Assembly (NCBI GenBank): GCA_034434635.1 | Contig: DAOTYX010000028.1 | Location: 1-8,661 of the forward strand | Direction of reading: 5' to 3' | Origin: DAOTYX01 sp034434635 | Lineage (GTDB): Bacteria > Chloroflexota > Anaerolineae > B4-G1 > DUEL01 | DNA length: 8,661 nucleotides | Shown: positions 1 through 7,616 of the stretch, one piece after another | Position numbering within the stretch: position 1 is the first letter of the stretch | How the letters are laid out: every line of letters begins with the position of its first letter | The notes under the pieces: generated by a model | What the model was told of the DNA's origin: nothing | The model's input: only the letters and a program-made list of their open reading frames with translations | The model's database searches: none | Program-made: the position numbers and the translations under genes

Positions 1-332
1 AGGTCGGCGGAGAGCCGGTCGTCGGGGGAGAGATCACCCTGCTCACCGCCTGGCGGGTCGAGACCCCGCCGGACGCGCCGCTGAAAGTCTTCCTCCACCT
101 GCTCGACAGCAGCGGTCAACTGCGCACCCAGGACGACGGCCTGAGCAGTCCCCCACAGGGCTGGGCGCCCGGCGACCTGCTGCTCCAACTCCACGTGCTG
201 GACCTGAGCGCTCTGGAGCCGGGGACGTACACCCCCGAGGTGGGCCTCTACTGGCAGCCGGAAGGGCCGCGGCTGGCCGTCGCCAGCAGCGACCGGCTGC
301 TTCTGCCCCCCATCGTGGTGGAGGAGCCATGA
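1..332 (+). CDS. 3' end of a protein with a C-terminal beta-rich module, probably another GT39-like membrane glycosyltransferase (partial)
   Basis: The reading frame is open from base 3 and ends at TGA 330-332, giving the last 109 residues; the start lies upstream of the window. The visible part has no membrane segment. It alternates short beta-like strands and turns: ITLLTAWRV, then KVFLHLLDSSGQ, then PGTYTPEVGLYWQPEGPRL, then SSDRLLLPPIVVEEP. This matches strand for strand the last ~110 residues of the glycosyltransferase encoded immediately downstream (CWRI, AVFVHLLGEDG, PGLYPLQVGLY, GSDRLLL, IVEGR) and more loosely the end of the 808-aa protein. I infer that the missing N-terminal part is a GT39-like polytopic enzyme, but a free-standing or differently fused module cannot be excluded. 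The stop overlaps the next start (ATGA), and the final GTG GAG GAG codons form the ribosome binding site for it. Confidence 0.75.
   Translation, partial: VGGEPVVGGEITLLTAWRVETPPDAPLKVFLHLLDSSGQLRTQDDGLSSPPQGWAPGDLLLQLHVLDLSALEPGTYTPEVGLYWQPEGPRLAVASSDRLLLPPIVVEEP
320..326 (+). promoter_or_regulatory. Shine-Dalgarno for the 765-aa glycosyltransferase, inside the upstream gene
   Basis: GGAGGAG lies 2 bases before the ATG at 329 (GGAGG itself ends 4 bases before it). It is formed by the last Glu codons of the preceding gene, so translation of the two genes is probably coupled. It supports ATG 329 as the start. Confidence 0.6.
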
Positions 333-2626
333 GCCGCAACACATGCCGGATCGTGTGGCGCATCATCGGCCTGGCCCTGCTCCTGGCGCTGCTCCTCCTT
401 CAAATGGCCATCGGCAGCGCCAACAGTTCCGCCGCCTTCGACGAGACCTACCACCTGGTCTCCGGCTACGCCTACCTGCGCACGGGCAGCCCACGCCTCT
501 CGTGGGAACACCCGCCCCTGGCCCAGGTGCTGGCCGCACTGCCCCTGCTGGCCCGTCAGGACCTGGCTCCCTTCCCCACCGATGACCCGGCCTGGCTGGC
601 CGGGGACGGCGAGGCATTCGTGGACGGCTACCTGTGGGAAGATAACGCCCCCCACGCCGCCGAACTGGTCTGGGCGGGCCGCTGGCCGCTGATGCTGCTG
701 ACGGCGCTGTTCGGCCTGGCCCTCTTCGCCGCGCTCCGCCAGACCTCTGGCGAGCCGGCAGCCTGGCTGGGGTTGCTCCTGTTCGTCCTCGACCCCAACA
801 TCACCACCAACGGGCGGCTGATCACCAACGACCTGCCGGTGGCCGGGCTGATGTTCGTCGCGGTCTGGCGGCTGGGGACCTACCTGCGCCGCCCCAGCCC
901 GCTCAACCTGATCCTGGCCGGGTTGGCCGCCGGCCTGGCCGTGGCGACCAAACTCTCCGCGCTGCTGCTCGGCCCGATTTTCCTGCTGCTGGTGCTGTTC
1001 TACCGCCCGCCCGAAGGGCACACGCTTCCTCTGTGGCGGCGGTTGCTGGCGTTGCTGGGGATGGCGGTCGTGGCAGCGCTGGCCGTGTGGGCCGTCTTCG
1101 GCTTCGAGACCGGGCCCCTCCACGATGGAGGGCTTGCCCTGCCTGCCCCCACCTTCCTGCGCGGCCTGCCTCGCGTCTGGCAGCGAGTGGCCCGCGGCAC
1201 CCCCACCTACCTGCTGGGACGGGTCAGCGAGACGGGGCGGTGGGACTACTTCCTCATCGTCTTCGCGCTGAAGACGCCCCTGCCCACGCTGCTGCTCCTG
1301 GGCCTCGGCCTGGTGTACGGGGTGCGGCGCTGGCGGGAGAGCGCGCTGTGGTGGCTCCCCGGCGGCCTCTACTTCGCCGCCGCCTCGGCCAGCACGCTGC
1401 AGATCGGCTACCGCTACATCCTGCCAGCGCTCCTCTTCGCCCTGCCCCTGGCGGCGGGGACACTGCGAACCTGGCCGCGCGCCAGGTGGTCCCGCCTGGG
1501 ACTGGCCCTGCTGGTGGTCTGGGCGGGAGCGGAGGCCGCGCTGGCTCTGCCCGACAGCCTCGCTTACGTCAACGAACTGGGCGGCGGGGTGGACAACGGC
1601 TGGCGCCTCTTCGCCGATATGAACGTGGACTGGGGACAGGGGCTGGTGGCGCTGGCCCGCTACCAGCAGGCCCATCCGGATGAAGACCTGCGCCTGGCCT
1701 ACTTCGGCAGCGCCTACCCCGCCGCCTACGGCGTACAGGCCCGCCTGCTCCCCGGTTTCTCCCGGGCGTTGGCCGGGCCGGAGGTCGCTGGCTTCAACCC
1801 CTACACCCCGCCGCCCGGCACCTACGCCATCAGCGCCACCAACCTGCACCTGGGGCTGGTCTACCGGCGACAGGACCTCTACGCCTTCTTCCGCCAGCGC
1901 ACCCCCGACGCCCGCGTCGGGCGCTCCCTGCTCATCTACCACGTGGACTACCCACCGGGGACAACGGTGGAGCGCGCGGTAGTGGTCGGCCCGGAGGTGT
2001 CGAGCCTGACGCCGGAGGAGTTGGGGCTACAGCCCGGCCACCGCCTGGTGACGAAGTGGGCCGGAAGCGGGGCTTTCGTCCTGGCTGCCGGCGGCCCGGC
2101 CCGTTACCTCATCTCCGCCGCGCCAGCCGACTCCCCTCTCATCTCCGCTCTGCTGGTCAACGGCCCGCTGGCCGACGCCCGGCCGCTCCTGGCCCAGATT
2201 CCCATCTCCGACACCCCTACCTCGCCCGACGGGACGGCAGTGAGCCTGCCCGCCGCGTTTCAGGACGGGCCGCTGCTGGCGGGATGGATGGTCTCGGCAG
2301 AGCGGGTCACCCCTGGCGAGACCGTGACTGTCACCACCTGCTGGCGCATCGCCGGGCCGCTGGCCCCACCGCTGGCCGTCTTCGTCCACCTGCTGGGAGA
2401 GGATGGGCTGCCGGTGGCGCAGTGGGACGGCTGGCCCGTGGCCACTGACGGGCTGGAGGAGGGAGACGTGGTCATCCTGTCTCACTCGCTGCACCTGCGC
2501 GCTGACCTGGCGCCCGGGCTGTACCCGCTCCAGGTGGGGCTGTACCGTCCGCCTGACGGCCCCCGCCTGCCTGTCGCCGGTAGCGACCGGCTGCTGCTGA
2601 CTACCCTCATCGTGGAGGGACGATGA
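329..2626 (+). CDS. GT39-like (GT-C fold) membrane glycosyltransferase with C-terminal beta-rich module
   Basis: 765 residues. It probably transfers a sugar from a polyprenyl-phosphate carrier to an unknown acceptor on the outer membrane face, as GT39/PMT_2 relatives (PMT, ArnT) do. Helix 1 spans about 9-28. It is followed by the expected acidic pair of the first outer loop, D38-E39 (AAFDETYH), and then EHPPL at 60-64. About ten further hydrophobic segments run to residue ~408. Other motifs are LDPN 154-157, K208, KTP 315-317 and GYRY 360-363. An extracytoplasmic stretch follows with DMNVDWGQ at 430-437 and YFGSAYP at 458-464. The core ends near LIYHVD (540). Residues ~541-645 form a linker-like soluble region, and ~646-765 are the beta module shared with the upstream partial gene and the 808-aa protein. 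The 538-aa protein downstream is a paralogue of residues 1-540. An odd number (~11) of helices would place the tail outside, beside the active site. The start at 329 fits the 4-base overlap and the Shine-Dalgarno. Donor and acceptor are unknown. Confidence 0.85.
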   Translation: MSRNTCRIVWRIIGLALLLALLLLQMAIGSANSSAAFDETYHLVSGYAYLRTGSPRLSWEHPPLAQVLAALPLLARQDLAPFPTDDPAWLAGDGEAFVDGYLWEDNAPHAAELVWAGRWPLMLLTALFGLALFAALRQTSGEPAAWLGLLLFVLDPNITTNGRLITNDLPVAGLMFVAVWRLGTYLRRPSPLNLILAGLAAGLAVATKLSALLLGPIFLLLVLFYRPPEGHTLPLWRRLLALLGMAVVAALAVWAVFGFETGPLHDGGLALPAPTFLRGLPRVWQRVARGTPTYLLGRVSETGRWDYFLIVFALKTPLPTLLLLGLGLVYGVRRWRESALWWLPGGLYFAAASASTLQIGYRYILPALLFALPLAAGTLRTWPRARWSRLGLALLVVWAGAEAALALPDSLAYVNELGGGVDNGWRLFADMNVDWGQGLVALARYQQAHPDEDLRLAYFGSAYPAAYGVQARLLPGFSRALAGPEVAGFNPYTPPPGTYAISATNLHLGLVYRRQDLYAFFRQRTPDARVGRSLLIYHVDYPPGTTVERAVVVGPEVSSLTPEELGLQPGHRLVTKWAGSGAFVLAAGGPARYLISAAPADSPLISALLVNGPLADARPLLAQIPISDTPTSPDGTAVSLPAAFQDGPLLAGWMVSAERVTPGETVTVTTCWRIAGPLAPPLAVFVHLLGEDGLPVAQWDGWPVATDGLEEGDVVILSHSLHLRADLAPGLYPLQVGLYRPPDGPRLPVAGSDRLLLTTLIVEGR
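2614..2620 (+). promoter_or_regulatory. Shine-Dalgarno for the UPF0104-like gene, inside the glycosyltransferase 3' end
   Basis: GGAGGGA ends 2 bases before ATG 2623. It is made by the penultimate Glu-Gly codons of the upstream gene, the same arrangement as at the preceding junction. Confidence 0.55.
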
Positions 2627-3573
2627 CCCGTAAGCAATGGCTCAACCTGGCCCGTGTCCTCGTCAGCGTGGGGGCGCTGGGCTTCCTGTTCTGGAAGATC
2701 GGCCTGGGGGAGACGCTGGACGTGCTGCGCGCCGCCGACCTGCGCCTGCTGGCGCTGGCGCTGCTGCTGTTCCTGGTCAGCCTGCTGGTGCGCGCGGGAC
2801 GCTGGGCGGTGCTGCTACGCGCCCTGAACCTGCCGGTGCCCTTCTGGCGGCTCGTCTACCTGTACTTCGTGGGCACTTTCTTCAACAGTTTCCTGCCCAC
2901 CGGCTTCGGCGGGGACGTGGTACGGGCGCTGGAACTGACCCAGGACACACCGCCGCCCGCTGCCGTCGGCACGGTGGTGGTGGACCGGATGACCGGGTTG
3001 CTGGTGCTGATGGCCATGGGCCTGGCGGCGTTGCCCTTCAGCGCCTCCTACCTGGCCCCCTGGCTGGTCTGGCTGCTGGTCGGTGTGGCAGGGGGCGGAC
3101 TGCTGGTCGGCGGGCTGTTGCTGGAGGGGCGCCTGCTGCGCCGCATCACCGCCTGGCTGCCAGAACGGCTCTCGCCCGCCGGCTCCGGCCTGATCGGCCG
3201 CACCTACGCCGCCGTCACCGGCTGTGGCTGGCGAGCAGTGGGCCAGGCGCTGGCGATTTCCCTCGTCTTCAACGTGATCAACATCCTCATCAACTTCCTC
3301 TGCGGGCGCGCGGTCGGCATCCGCCTTGATCTGGGCTACTTCATGATCACCGCGCCGCTGATCTCGATCACCCTGATGGTGCCCCTATCGGTCGGCGGCG
3401 TGGGCGTGCGTGACTGGACGGTGGTGGCGCTGTTCGGCCCGGCCGGGGTAGACAGCAACACCGCCGCAGCGATGTCGCTGAGCATGTACGCCGTCTCCGC
3501 CGCCGCAGGGCTGGTCGGCGGGGTGATGTACGGCATCGCCGCGCTGCGCGGGATAGGACATCGGGCACGGTGA
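2623..3573 (+). CDS. UPF0104 / lysylphosphatidylglycerol synthase TM-region-like membrane protein (flippase-like)
   Basis: 316 residues, the usual length for a stand-alone member of this family. About eight hydrophobic segments are visible, roughly 9-25, 39-57, 76-90, 122-139, 144-168, 206-227, 238-257 and 281-308. Family signatures are present: RAGRW 57-61, FNSFLPTGFGGD 87-98 followed by R101, DRMTGL 121-126 and PLSVGGVGVRD 254-264. The fold is that of the MprF flippase half. No C-terminal aminoacyl-transferase (GNAT-like) domain follows, so this is not a lysyl-PG synthase. Stand-alone members are often encoded beside glycosyltransferases and are thought to move or handle lipid substrates; the substrate here is unknown. 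It sits between two GT39-like genes and overlaps both by 4 bases, which ties it to their pathway (inference). The start ATG 2623 is fixed by the overlap and the Shine-Dalgarno. Confidence 0.85.
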   Translation: MTRKQWLNLARVLVSVGALGFLFWKIGLGETLDVLRAADLRLLALALLLFLVSLLVRAGRWAVLLRALNLPVPFWRLVYLYFVGTFFNSFLPTGFGGDVVRALELTQDTPPPAAVGTVVVDRMTGLLVLMAMGLAALPFSASYLAPWLVWLLVGVAGGGLLVGGLLLEGRLLRRITAWLPERLSPAGSGLIGRTYAAVTGCGWRAVGQALAISLVFNVINILINFLCGRAVGIRLDLGYFMITAPLISITLMVPLSVGGVGVRDWTVVALFGPAGVDSNTAAAMSLSMYAVSAAAGLVGGVMYGIAALRGIGHRAR

Positions 3574-5996
3574 ACCGCTGGCGCTCTCCGGCGCTACTCC
3601 TGACGGCGCTGACCCTGCTGGCCGACCTGGCACTGCTCGCCCCGCCGCTGCGCTACACCGGCGCGGTCTGCCTGCTCTGGCTGCTGCCCGGCCTGGCCTG
3701 GTCGCTGCGGCTGGCGGACGGGCGGTGGCCACGGGCGGAGGAGACGCTGGCCGGCCTGGGGTTGGGCCTCACGACCACCGCCCTGCTGGCCCTGCTGCTC
3801 TCCTACCTTCCTGGCCCCTTCACCGGGTGGGGCCTGGCGGTGGCGACGAACCTGACCATCGTCGGGCTGGCCTGGTCGGCGGGAGCCCGGCACGAACCGC
3901 TGCCGTCTCTCTCCCTGGCGCCTGTCCTGGCCCTCCTGGTGCTGCTGCTCGTCGCCGCGCCGCTGCGCCTGGTCAACCTGGGCTACAGCGAGTTCCAGGG
4001 GGACGAGGGAGTGATCATGCTGCGCGCGGCGGCCATCCTCACCGGCAACAGTGACACGCTCTTCCTGCACCAGAAGGGGCCGCTGGAGGTGCTGCTGCCC
4101 ACCGCGACCTGGTCGCTCAGCGGCACCATCAATGAACCGCAGGCCCGACTGCCCTTCGCCCTGGCCAGTTTGTTGGGAGTCGGGGCCGTCGCGCTCCTGG
4201 GAACCCGGCTGTTCAACCGTCGTGTGGGCCTGCTGGGCGGGCTGATCCTGGCGATCAACGGCTACTTCGTCGCCTTCGCCCGCATCGTCCAGTACCAGAG
4301 CCTGGTGCTGGCGCTGACCGGAACGGGACTGCTGGCGCTGTGGCTGTGGCGGGAGCGCGGCCAGGCGCGCTGGCTGCTGGCCGGCAGCGCGCTGTTGGCC
4401 GGCGGCCTGCTGGCGCACTACGACGCCGCGCTGGTCCTGCCGGCGGCGGCGTACGTGGTATGGCGGGGTATGACAGGGGCAGGGCGTGACAAATCACGTC
4501 GTTATGGGTGGTATGCCGCGGCAGCAGCAGTGGCGCTGATCGTGCTGGCCCTCTTCTACCTCCCCTTCGCCTTGCACCCCAACTTCGCCAAGACCCTGGC
4601 CTACCTGCGCGCGGAACGGGTGGGCACCGGCGGCCCGCTCCACAACAACCTGCTCACCACTCTCCCACTGACCACACTCTATAACTCGACCTGCTACATC
4701 GGCCTGATCGCGCTGCTGCTCCTGATCGCCGCGCTGCGTCCGTTCCGCCGCTGGGGCTGGATATTCCCTGTCGTCTGCCTGGGGGCGCTGGTCGCCGCGC
4801 TGCGCTGGCAACCGCTGCTGGTGGGGCCCGTCTGCGCGGTAGGGCTGGCCGTGCCGCTTCTCTCCCGCCGCACTCCGCCGGGCATGCGCGCTGCGTGGCT
4901 GTGGTTCGCCGCTCCTTTCCTGTTCTACTACTTCCTGGTCTGGGACCCGCGCACCCACGTCCTCAACATCTTCCCCGCTGCGTCGCTTCTGGCGGCGGTG
5001 ACGGTGGACGGCGTGTTGAGGCACGGTGAATCGAAGCGCGATCCATCGCACCCCTACGGGGCCGTTGGGGTCGTATGTGCTGTCCTGGTGTTCCTCGTGT
5101 GCGGCTACTACCCGTGGATGCTCTTCGTGGACCACACGCCCGAAATCCAACGCACCTGGCCGCAGCACCGTAGCGCACTCTACTGGACCCCCTACGACGA
5201 ACTGCCACGCTACGGGCTGTTCGGCTTTCCCCACCAGGCTGGCTGGCGGGCGCTGGGAGCGCTACTGGCGCCGGGCGAATCCCTGGGGGTCTACGGCAGC
5301 AACGAAGAAGAAGAGGTGACCCGCTGGTACACGCAGAACGGCGAGCGCACCTACTGCCCAGGCCCCGACGCCTACCTGATCGCCGAACGGGTGCAGGACG
5401 AGATGCCGGTGGACGCGACAGACCTGATGGCGAACTACCACCTGGCCGGCGTGGTCACGGTGGACGACGAGCCGCGCCTGCGGCTGTACCGGCCGGGGCC
5501 GGCCACCGGTGAGCCGGTGACAGTGGATGCGGGCCACCTTGCCCTGAACCTGACCCCTCAGCAACTCCTCCCCCACCCTCCCACCGACATCACCCCGGTG
5601 GGCGCGCTGCTGGGCGGACAGATCCGGCTGGTCGGCTACCGGTTGGACACCCGCGACGCCCACCCCGGCGGTCTCCTCCGACTGACGCTCTACTGGGAGC
5701 CCCTGGCCCCGCTGCGCACCAGTTACCAGGTCTTCACCCATCTCTACAGCGACAGAATGCTCGGCCAGCACGACAGCGCCCCCGGTTGCGGTCTCTGGCC
5801 CACCACGCGCTGGGAGCCGGGCCATCTGGTGCGGGACGACCACTGGCTCCCCATCGTCGCCGACGCTCCCGCGGGAGAAGCGCCCTTGTGGGTGGGGATG
5901 TACCTGCTGGGCGACGGACGTCGCCTTCCCGTCACCGCCGCCGATGGCACGCCCCTGGGCGACGCGCTGCTGCTGACCACGGTGAGGTTGCCATGA
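3570..5996 (+). CDS. GT39-like membrane glycosyltransferase, second subtype, with N-terminal membrane extension and C-terminal beta module
   Basis: 808 residues from a GTG start in a GTGA overlap. The first in-frame ATG would be codon 150, inside the catalytic region, so GTG 3570 is preferred despite a weak, distant Shine-Dalgarno-like GGATAGGA (3551-3558). Residues ~8-102 hold about four hydrophobic segments that the other two complete glycosyltransferases lack. A further helix (~117-131) precedes the GT39 outer-loop motif FQGDEG 142-147 (acidic pair D145-E146) and HQKGPLE 167-173, the counterpart of EHPPL. Roughly eleven more hydrophobic segments run to ~516. The remaining ~290 residues are soluble. 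The last ~125 (from LGGQIRLVGYRLD at 681) are the beta module, here in its fullest form with WPTTRWEPGHLVRDD at 743-757. It lacks the DWGQ motif of the other two, so it is a separate lineage and probably has a different specificity. Two polar loops (300-312, 484-497) use atypical codons. Donor and acceptor are unknown. Confidence 0.83.
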   Translation: MNRWRSPALLLTALTLLADLALLAPPLRYTGAVCLLWLLPGLAWSLRLADGRWPRAEETLAGLGLGLTTTALLALLLSYLPGPFTGWGLAVATNLTIVGLAWSAGARHEPLPSLSLAPVLALLVLLLVAAPLRLVNLGYSEFQGDEGVIMLRAAAILTGNSDTLFLHQKGPLEVLLPTATWSLSGTINEPQARLPFALASLLGVGAVALLGTRLFNRRVGLLGGLILAINGYFVAFARIVQYQSLVLALTGTGLLALWLWRERGQARWLLAGSALLAGGLLAHYDAALVLPAAAYVVWRGMTGAGRDKSRRYGWYAAAAAVALIVLALFYLPFALHPNFAKTLAYLRAERVGTGGPLHNNLLTTLPLTTLYNSTCYIGLIALLLLIAALRPFRRWGWIFPVVCLGALVAALRWQPLLVGPVCAVGLAVPLLSRRTPPGMRAAWLWFAAPFLFYYFLVWDPRTHVLNIFPAASLLAAVTVDGVLRHGESKRDPSHPYGAVGVVCAVLVFLVCGYYPWMLFVDHTPEIQRTWPQHRSALYWTPYDELPRYGLFGFPHQAGWRALGALLAPGESLGVYGSNEEEEVTRWYTQNGERTYCPGPDAYLIAERVQDEMPVDATDLMANYHLAGVVTVDDEPRLRLYRPGPATGEPVTVDAGHLALNLTPQQLLPHPPTDITPVGALLGGQIRLVGYRLDTRDAHPGGLLRLTLYWEPLAPLRTSYQVFTHLYSDRMLGQHDSAPGCGLWPTTRWEPGHLVRDDHWLPIVADAPAGEAPLWVGMYLLGDGRRLPVTAADGTPLGDALLLTTVRLP
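5981..5987 (+). promoter_or_regulatory. Shine-Dalgarno for the 538-aa glycosyltransferase
   Basis: GGTGAGG lies 5 bases before ATG 5993, inside the last codons of the 808-aa gene. It decides the start: the same frame is open further up to an ATG at 5786, but that would overlap the upstream gene by 211 bases and add an arginine-rich, low-complexity 69-residue leader. Confidence 0.55.
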
Positions 5997-7609
5997 GACG
6001 CCATCTGCCGCAGTTCCTCACCGTGCTGCTGCTCCTGCTGGCCTTCGCCCTGATGCTCGCCGCCGCGAAGGGTGAATCCCCCACGATGGACGAGCAGAAC
6101 CACATCGCCCGCGGCGCCGCCTATCTGGGCACCGGCGACCCGCGCCTCAGCGTCGAGCACCCGCCGCTGGTCAACCTGCTCAGCGCACTGCCGGTCCACG
6201 TCCTGCTTCACCCCCACCTGCCGCTGGACACGGTCTGGTGGGAAACCGGCGAGTGGTACCACTTCGCCGACCTCTTTCTCTGGGAGTTCAACACGGATGC
6301 CGGACAGATCACCTTCCTGGCCCGCCTGCCGATCATGGGCCTGGGGTTACTGTTGATCGCCCTGGTCCAGCGCTGGGCCAGGGATCGTTTTGGCCCCTGG
6401 GGGGGAGTGCTGGCCGCGACCTTCTGTGCGCTGGACCCCAACATCCTGGCCCACGCGCACCTCTCGACGACCGACCTGGGCGGCGCGTTCTTCTCGTTCC
6501 TGGCCGCCTACGCCCTCTGGCGCGCCCTCCGCCGGCCCCGCCAACCCCTGTCGGCTTTGGGGTTCGGCCTGGCGCTGGGGTTGGCCTTCGCTGCCAAGAT
6601 CTCGGCCCTGCTGTTCGGCCCGCTGCTGGCGCTGGTCGCCCTGCTGGACAGCCTGCCGGGTGGGCCGGGCCGGCTGCGTCGCCTGCTGGGCCGCGTGGCG
6701 TTCCTGGCCGGCGGGGGCGTCGTGGCGCTGCTGGTGGTGTGGGCCACCTACCGCTTCCAGGTCGGGCCGTTGACGGAGGGCGGCCCCGTCGTGCCGGCCC
6801 CACCCTACCTGCGTGGCGTGCTGGCGGTGCTCGACTTCGCCAGTGGCGGGCGATCCGGCTACCTGCTGGGCCAGGTCAGCACCGCAGGGTGGTGGTACTA
6901 CTTCCCGGTCGCCTTCGCCGTCAAGACGCCGCTGGCGACGCTGATCGGACTGCTCGCCGCCACCGTCATCGCGCTGCGCCGCCCCACCCGCCAGGACCTG
7001 GTGCTGCTCCTCCCGCCGGTCCTCTTCTTCGCCATCTCCACCGTCGCCCGGCTCAACCTGGGCTACCGCCACCTGCTGCCCATCCTGCCCTTCGTCTTCG
7101 TCCACCTGGGCCGGCTGGTGCCATCGGCTCGTTGTGCGCGCCCTGCCCTCGTCCGCGCCAGTCCTGCCCTCCTCGCCCTGGTGCTCCTCCTCGCCACCGC
7201 CCGCGTCTTCCCCCACTTCCTGGCCTACTTCAACCCCATCGGTGGCGGGCCGGAAGGCGGCTGGCGGGTGCTGGCGGATTCGAACATTGACTGGGGGCAG
7301 GATATGCCCGGCCTGCGGGACTGGATGGAGCGGGAGGATGTGGAGCGGGTGCGGCTGGCCTGGTTCGGCAGCGCGCGGCCGGAGTACTACGGCATCTCCT
7401 ACGACCTGCTGCCCGGCGTGCCCTATGGCTTCCCCCTGTGGCCCGACCCGCCCTTCGATCCCGAAAACCCCGAGCCAGGAGTGTATGCCATCAGCGTCAG
7501 CAACCTGGTGGGAGCGGTGCTGCCGGACCCCAACCTGTACGCCTGGTTCCGGGCCCGTCAGCCGGACGCGGTGATCGGGTATTCGATCTTCATCTACCGG
7601 GTGGAGTAA
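5993..7609 (+). CDS. GT39-like (GT-C fold) membrane glycosyltransferase without C-terminal module
   Basis: 538 residues. It is a paralogue of residues 1-540 of the 765-aa protein, with the same landmarks in the same order. The first helix is at ~8-25. The outer loop has TMDEQNH (acidic pair D33-E34), and LGTGDPRLSVEHPPL spans 45-59. LDPN is at 147-150, K202 in AAKISALL, KTP at 311-313, GYRH at 357-360, DSNIDWGQD at 429-437 and WFGSARPEYYG at 457-467. About eleven hydrophobic segments end near 405, leaving a ~130-residue outer tail. The protein stops at IYRVE, aligning with IYHVD 536-540 of its paralogue, so it carries the bare catalytic core plus DWGQ segment and no beta module. The ATG at 5993 is chosen from the ATGA overlap with the preceding gene. 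It probably uses a polyprenyl-phosphate-sugar donor (family knowledge); sugar and acceptor are not predictable. It is followed by only 24 bases before the next start. Confidence 0.85.
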   Translation: MRRHLPQFLTVLLLLLAFALMLAAAKGESPTMDEQNHIARGAAYLGTGDPRLSVEHPPLVNLLSALPVHVLLHPHLPLDTVWWETGEWYHFADLFLWEFNTDAGQITFLARLPIMGLGLLLIALVQRWARDRFGPWGGVLAATFCALDPNILAHAHLSTTDLGGAFFSFLAAYALWRALRRPRQPLSALGFGLALGLAFAAKISALLFGPLLALVALLDSLPGGPGRLRRLLGRVAFLAGGGVVALLVVWATYRFQVGPLTEGGPVVPAPPYLRGVLAVLDFASGGRSGYLLGQVSTAGWWYYFPVAFAVKTPLATLIGLLAATVIALRRPTRQDLVLLLPPVLFFAISTVARLNLGYRHLLPILPFVFVHLGRLVPSARCARPALVRASPALLALVLLLATARVFPHFLAYFNPIGGGPEGGWRVLADSNIDWGQDMPGLRDWMEREDVERVRLAWFGSARPEYYGISYDLLPGVPYGFPLWPDPPFDPENPEPGVYAISVSNLVGAVLPDPNLYAWFRARQPDAVIGYSIFIYRVE

Positions 7610-7616
7610 GAGGCGC

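Noticed and set aside
248..1942. Long open frame of 564 codons on the - strand opposite the 765-aa glycosyltransferase, Gln- and Gly-rich.
   Set aside because: Its codons are in exact register with the sense gene, so abundant sense CTG reads as CAG (Gln) and GCC as GGC (Gly). Its openness only reflects the scarcity of sense TTA, CTA and TCA codons. The translation has no recognisable domain.
2623..3573. Reading the UPF0104-like gene as a lysylphosphatidylglycerol synthase (mprF).
   Set aside because: Only the membrane half is present. The frame stops at 316 residues and the next gene is a glycosyltransferase, so there is no aminoacyl-transferase domain.
3594..5234. Two long - strand open frames opposite the 808-aa gene (3594-4418 and 4494-5234).
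   Set aside because: They are in register with the sense codons, with the same Gln-rich artefact. The second is bounded at 4494 by the antisense stop from a sense TCA codon in the atypical loop.
5786..5992. Upstream in-frame ATG at 5786 as an alternative start for the 538-aa glycosyltransferase.
   Set aside because: It would overlap the preceding gene by 211 bases and add a 69-residue Arg-rich leader before a normal first helix. ATG 5993 has a Shine-Dalgarno and the 4-base overlap seen at the other junctions.
6238..7290. 350-codon + strand open frame inside the 538-aa gene in another phase.
   Set aside because: Its translation is Pro/Gly/Arg/Ala-rich low complexity, typical of an off-phase reading of GC-rich coding DNA.
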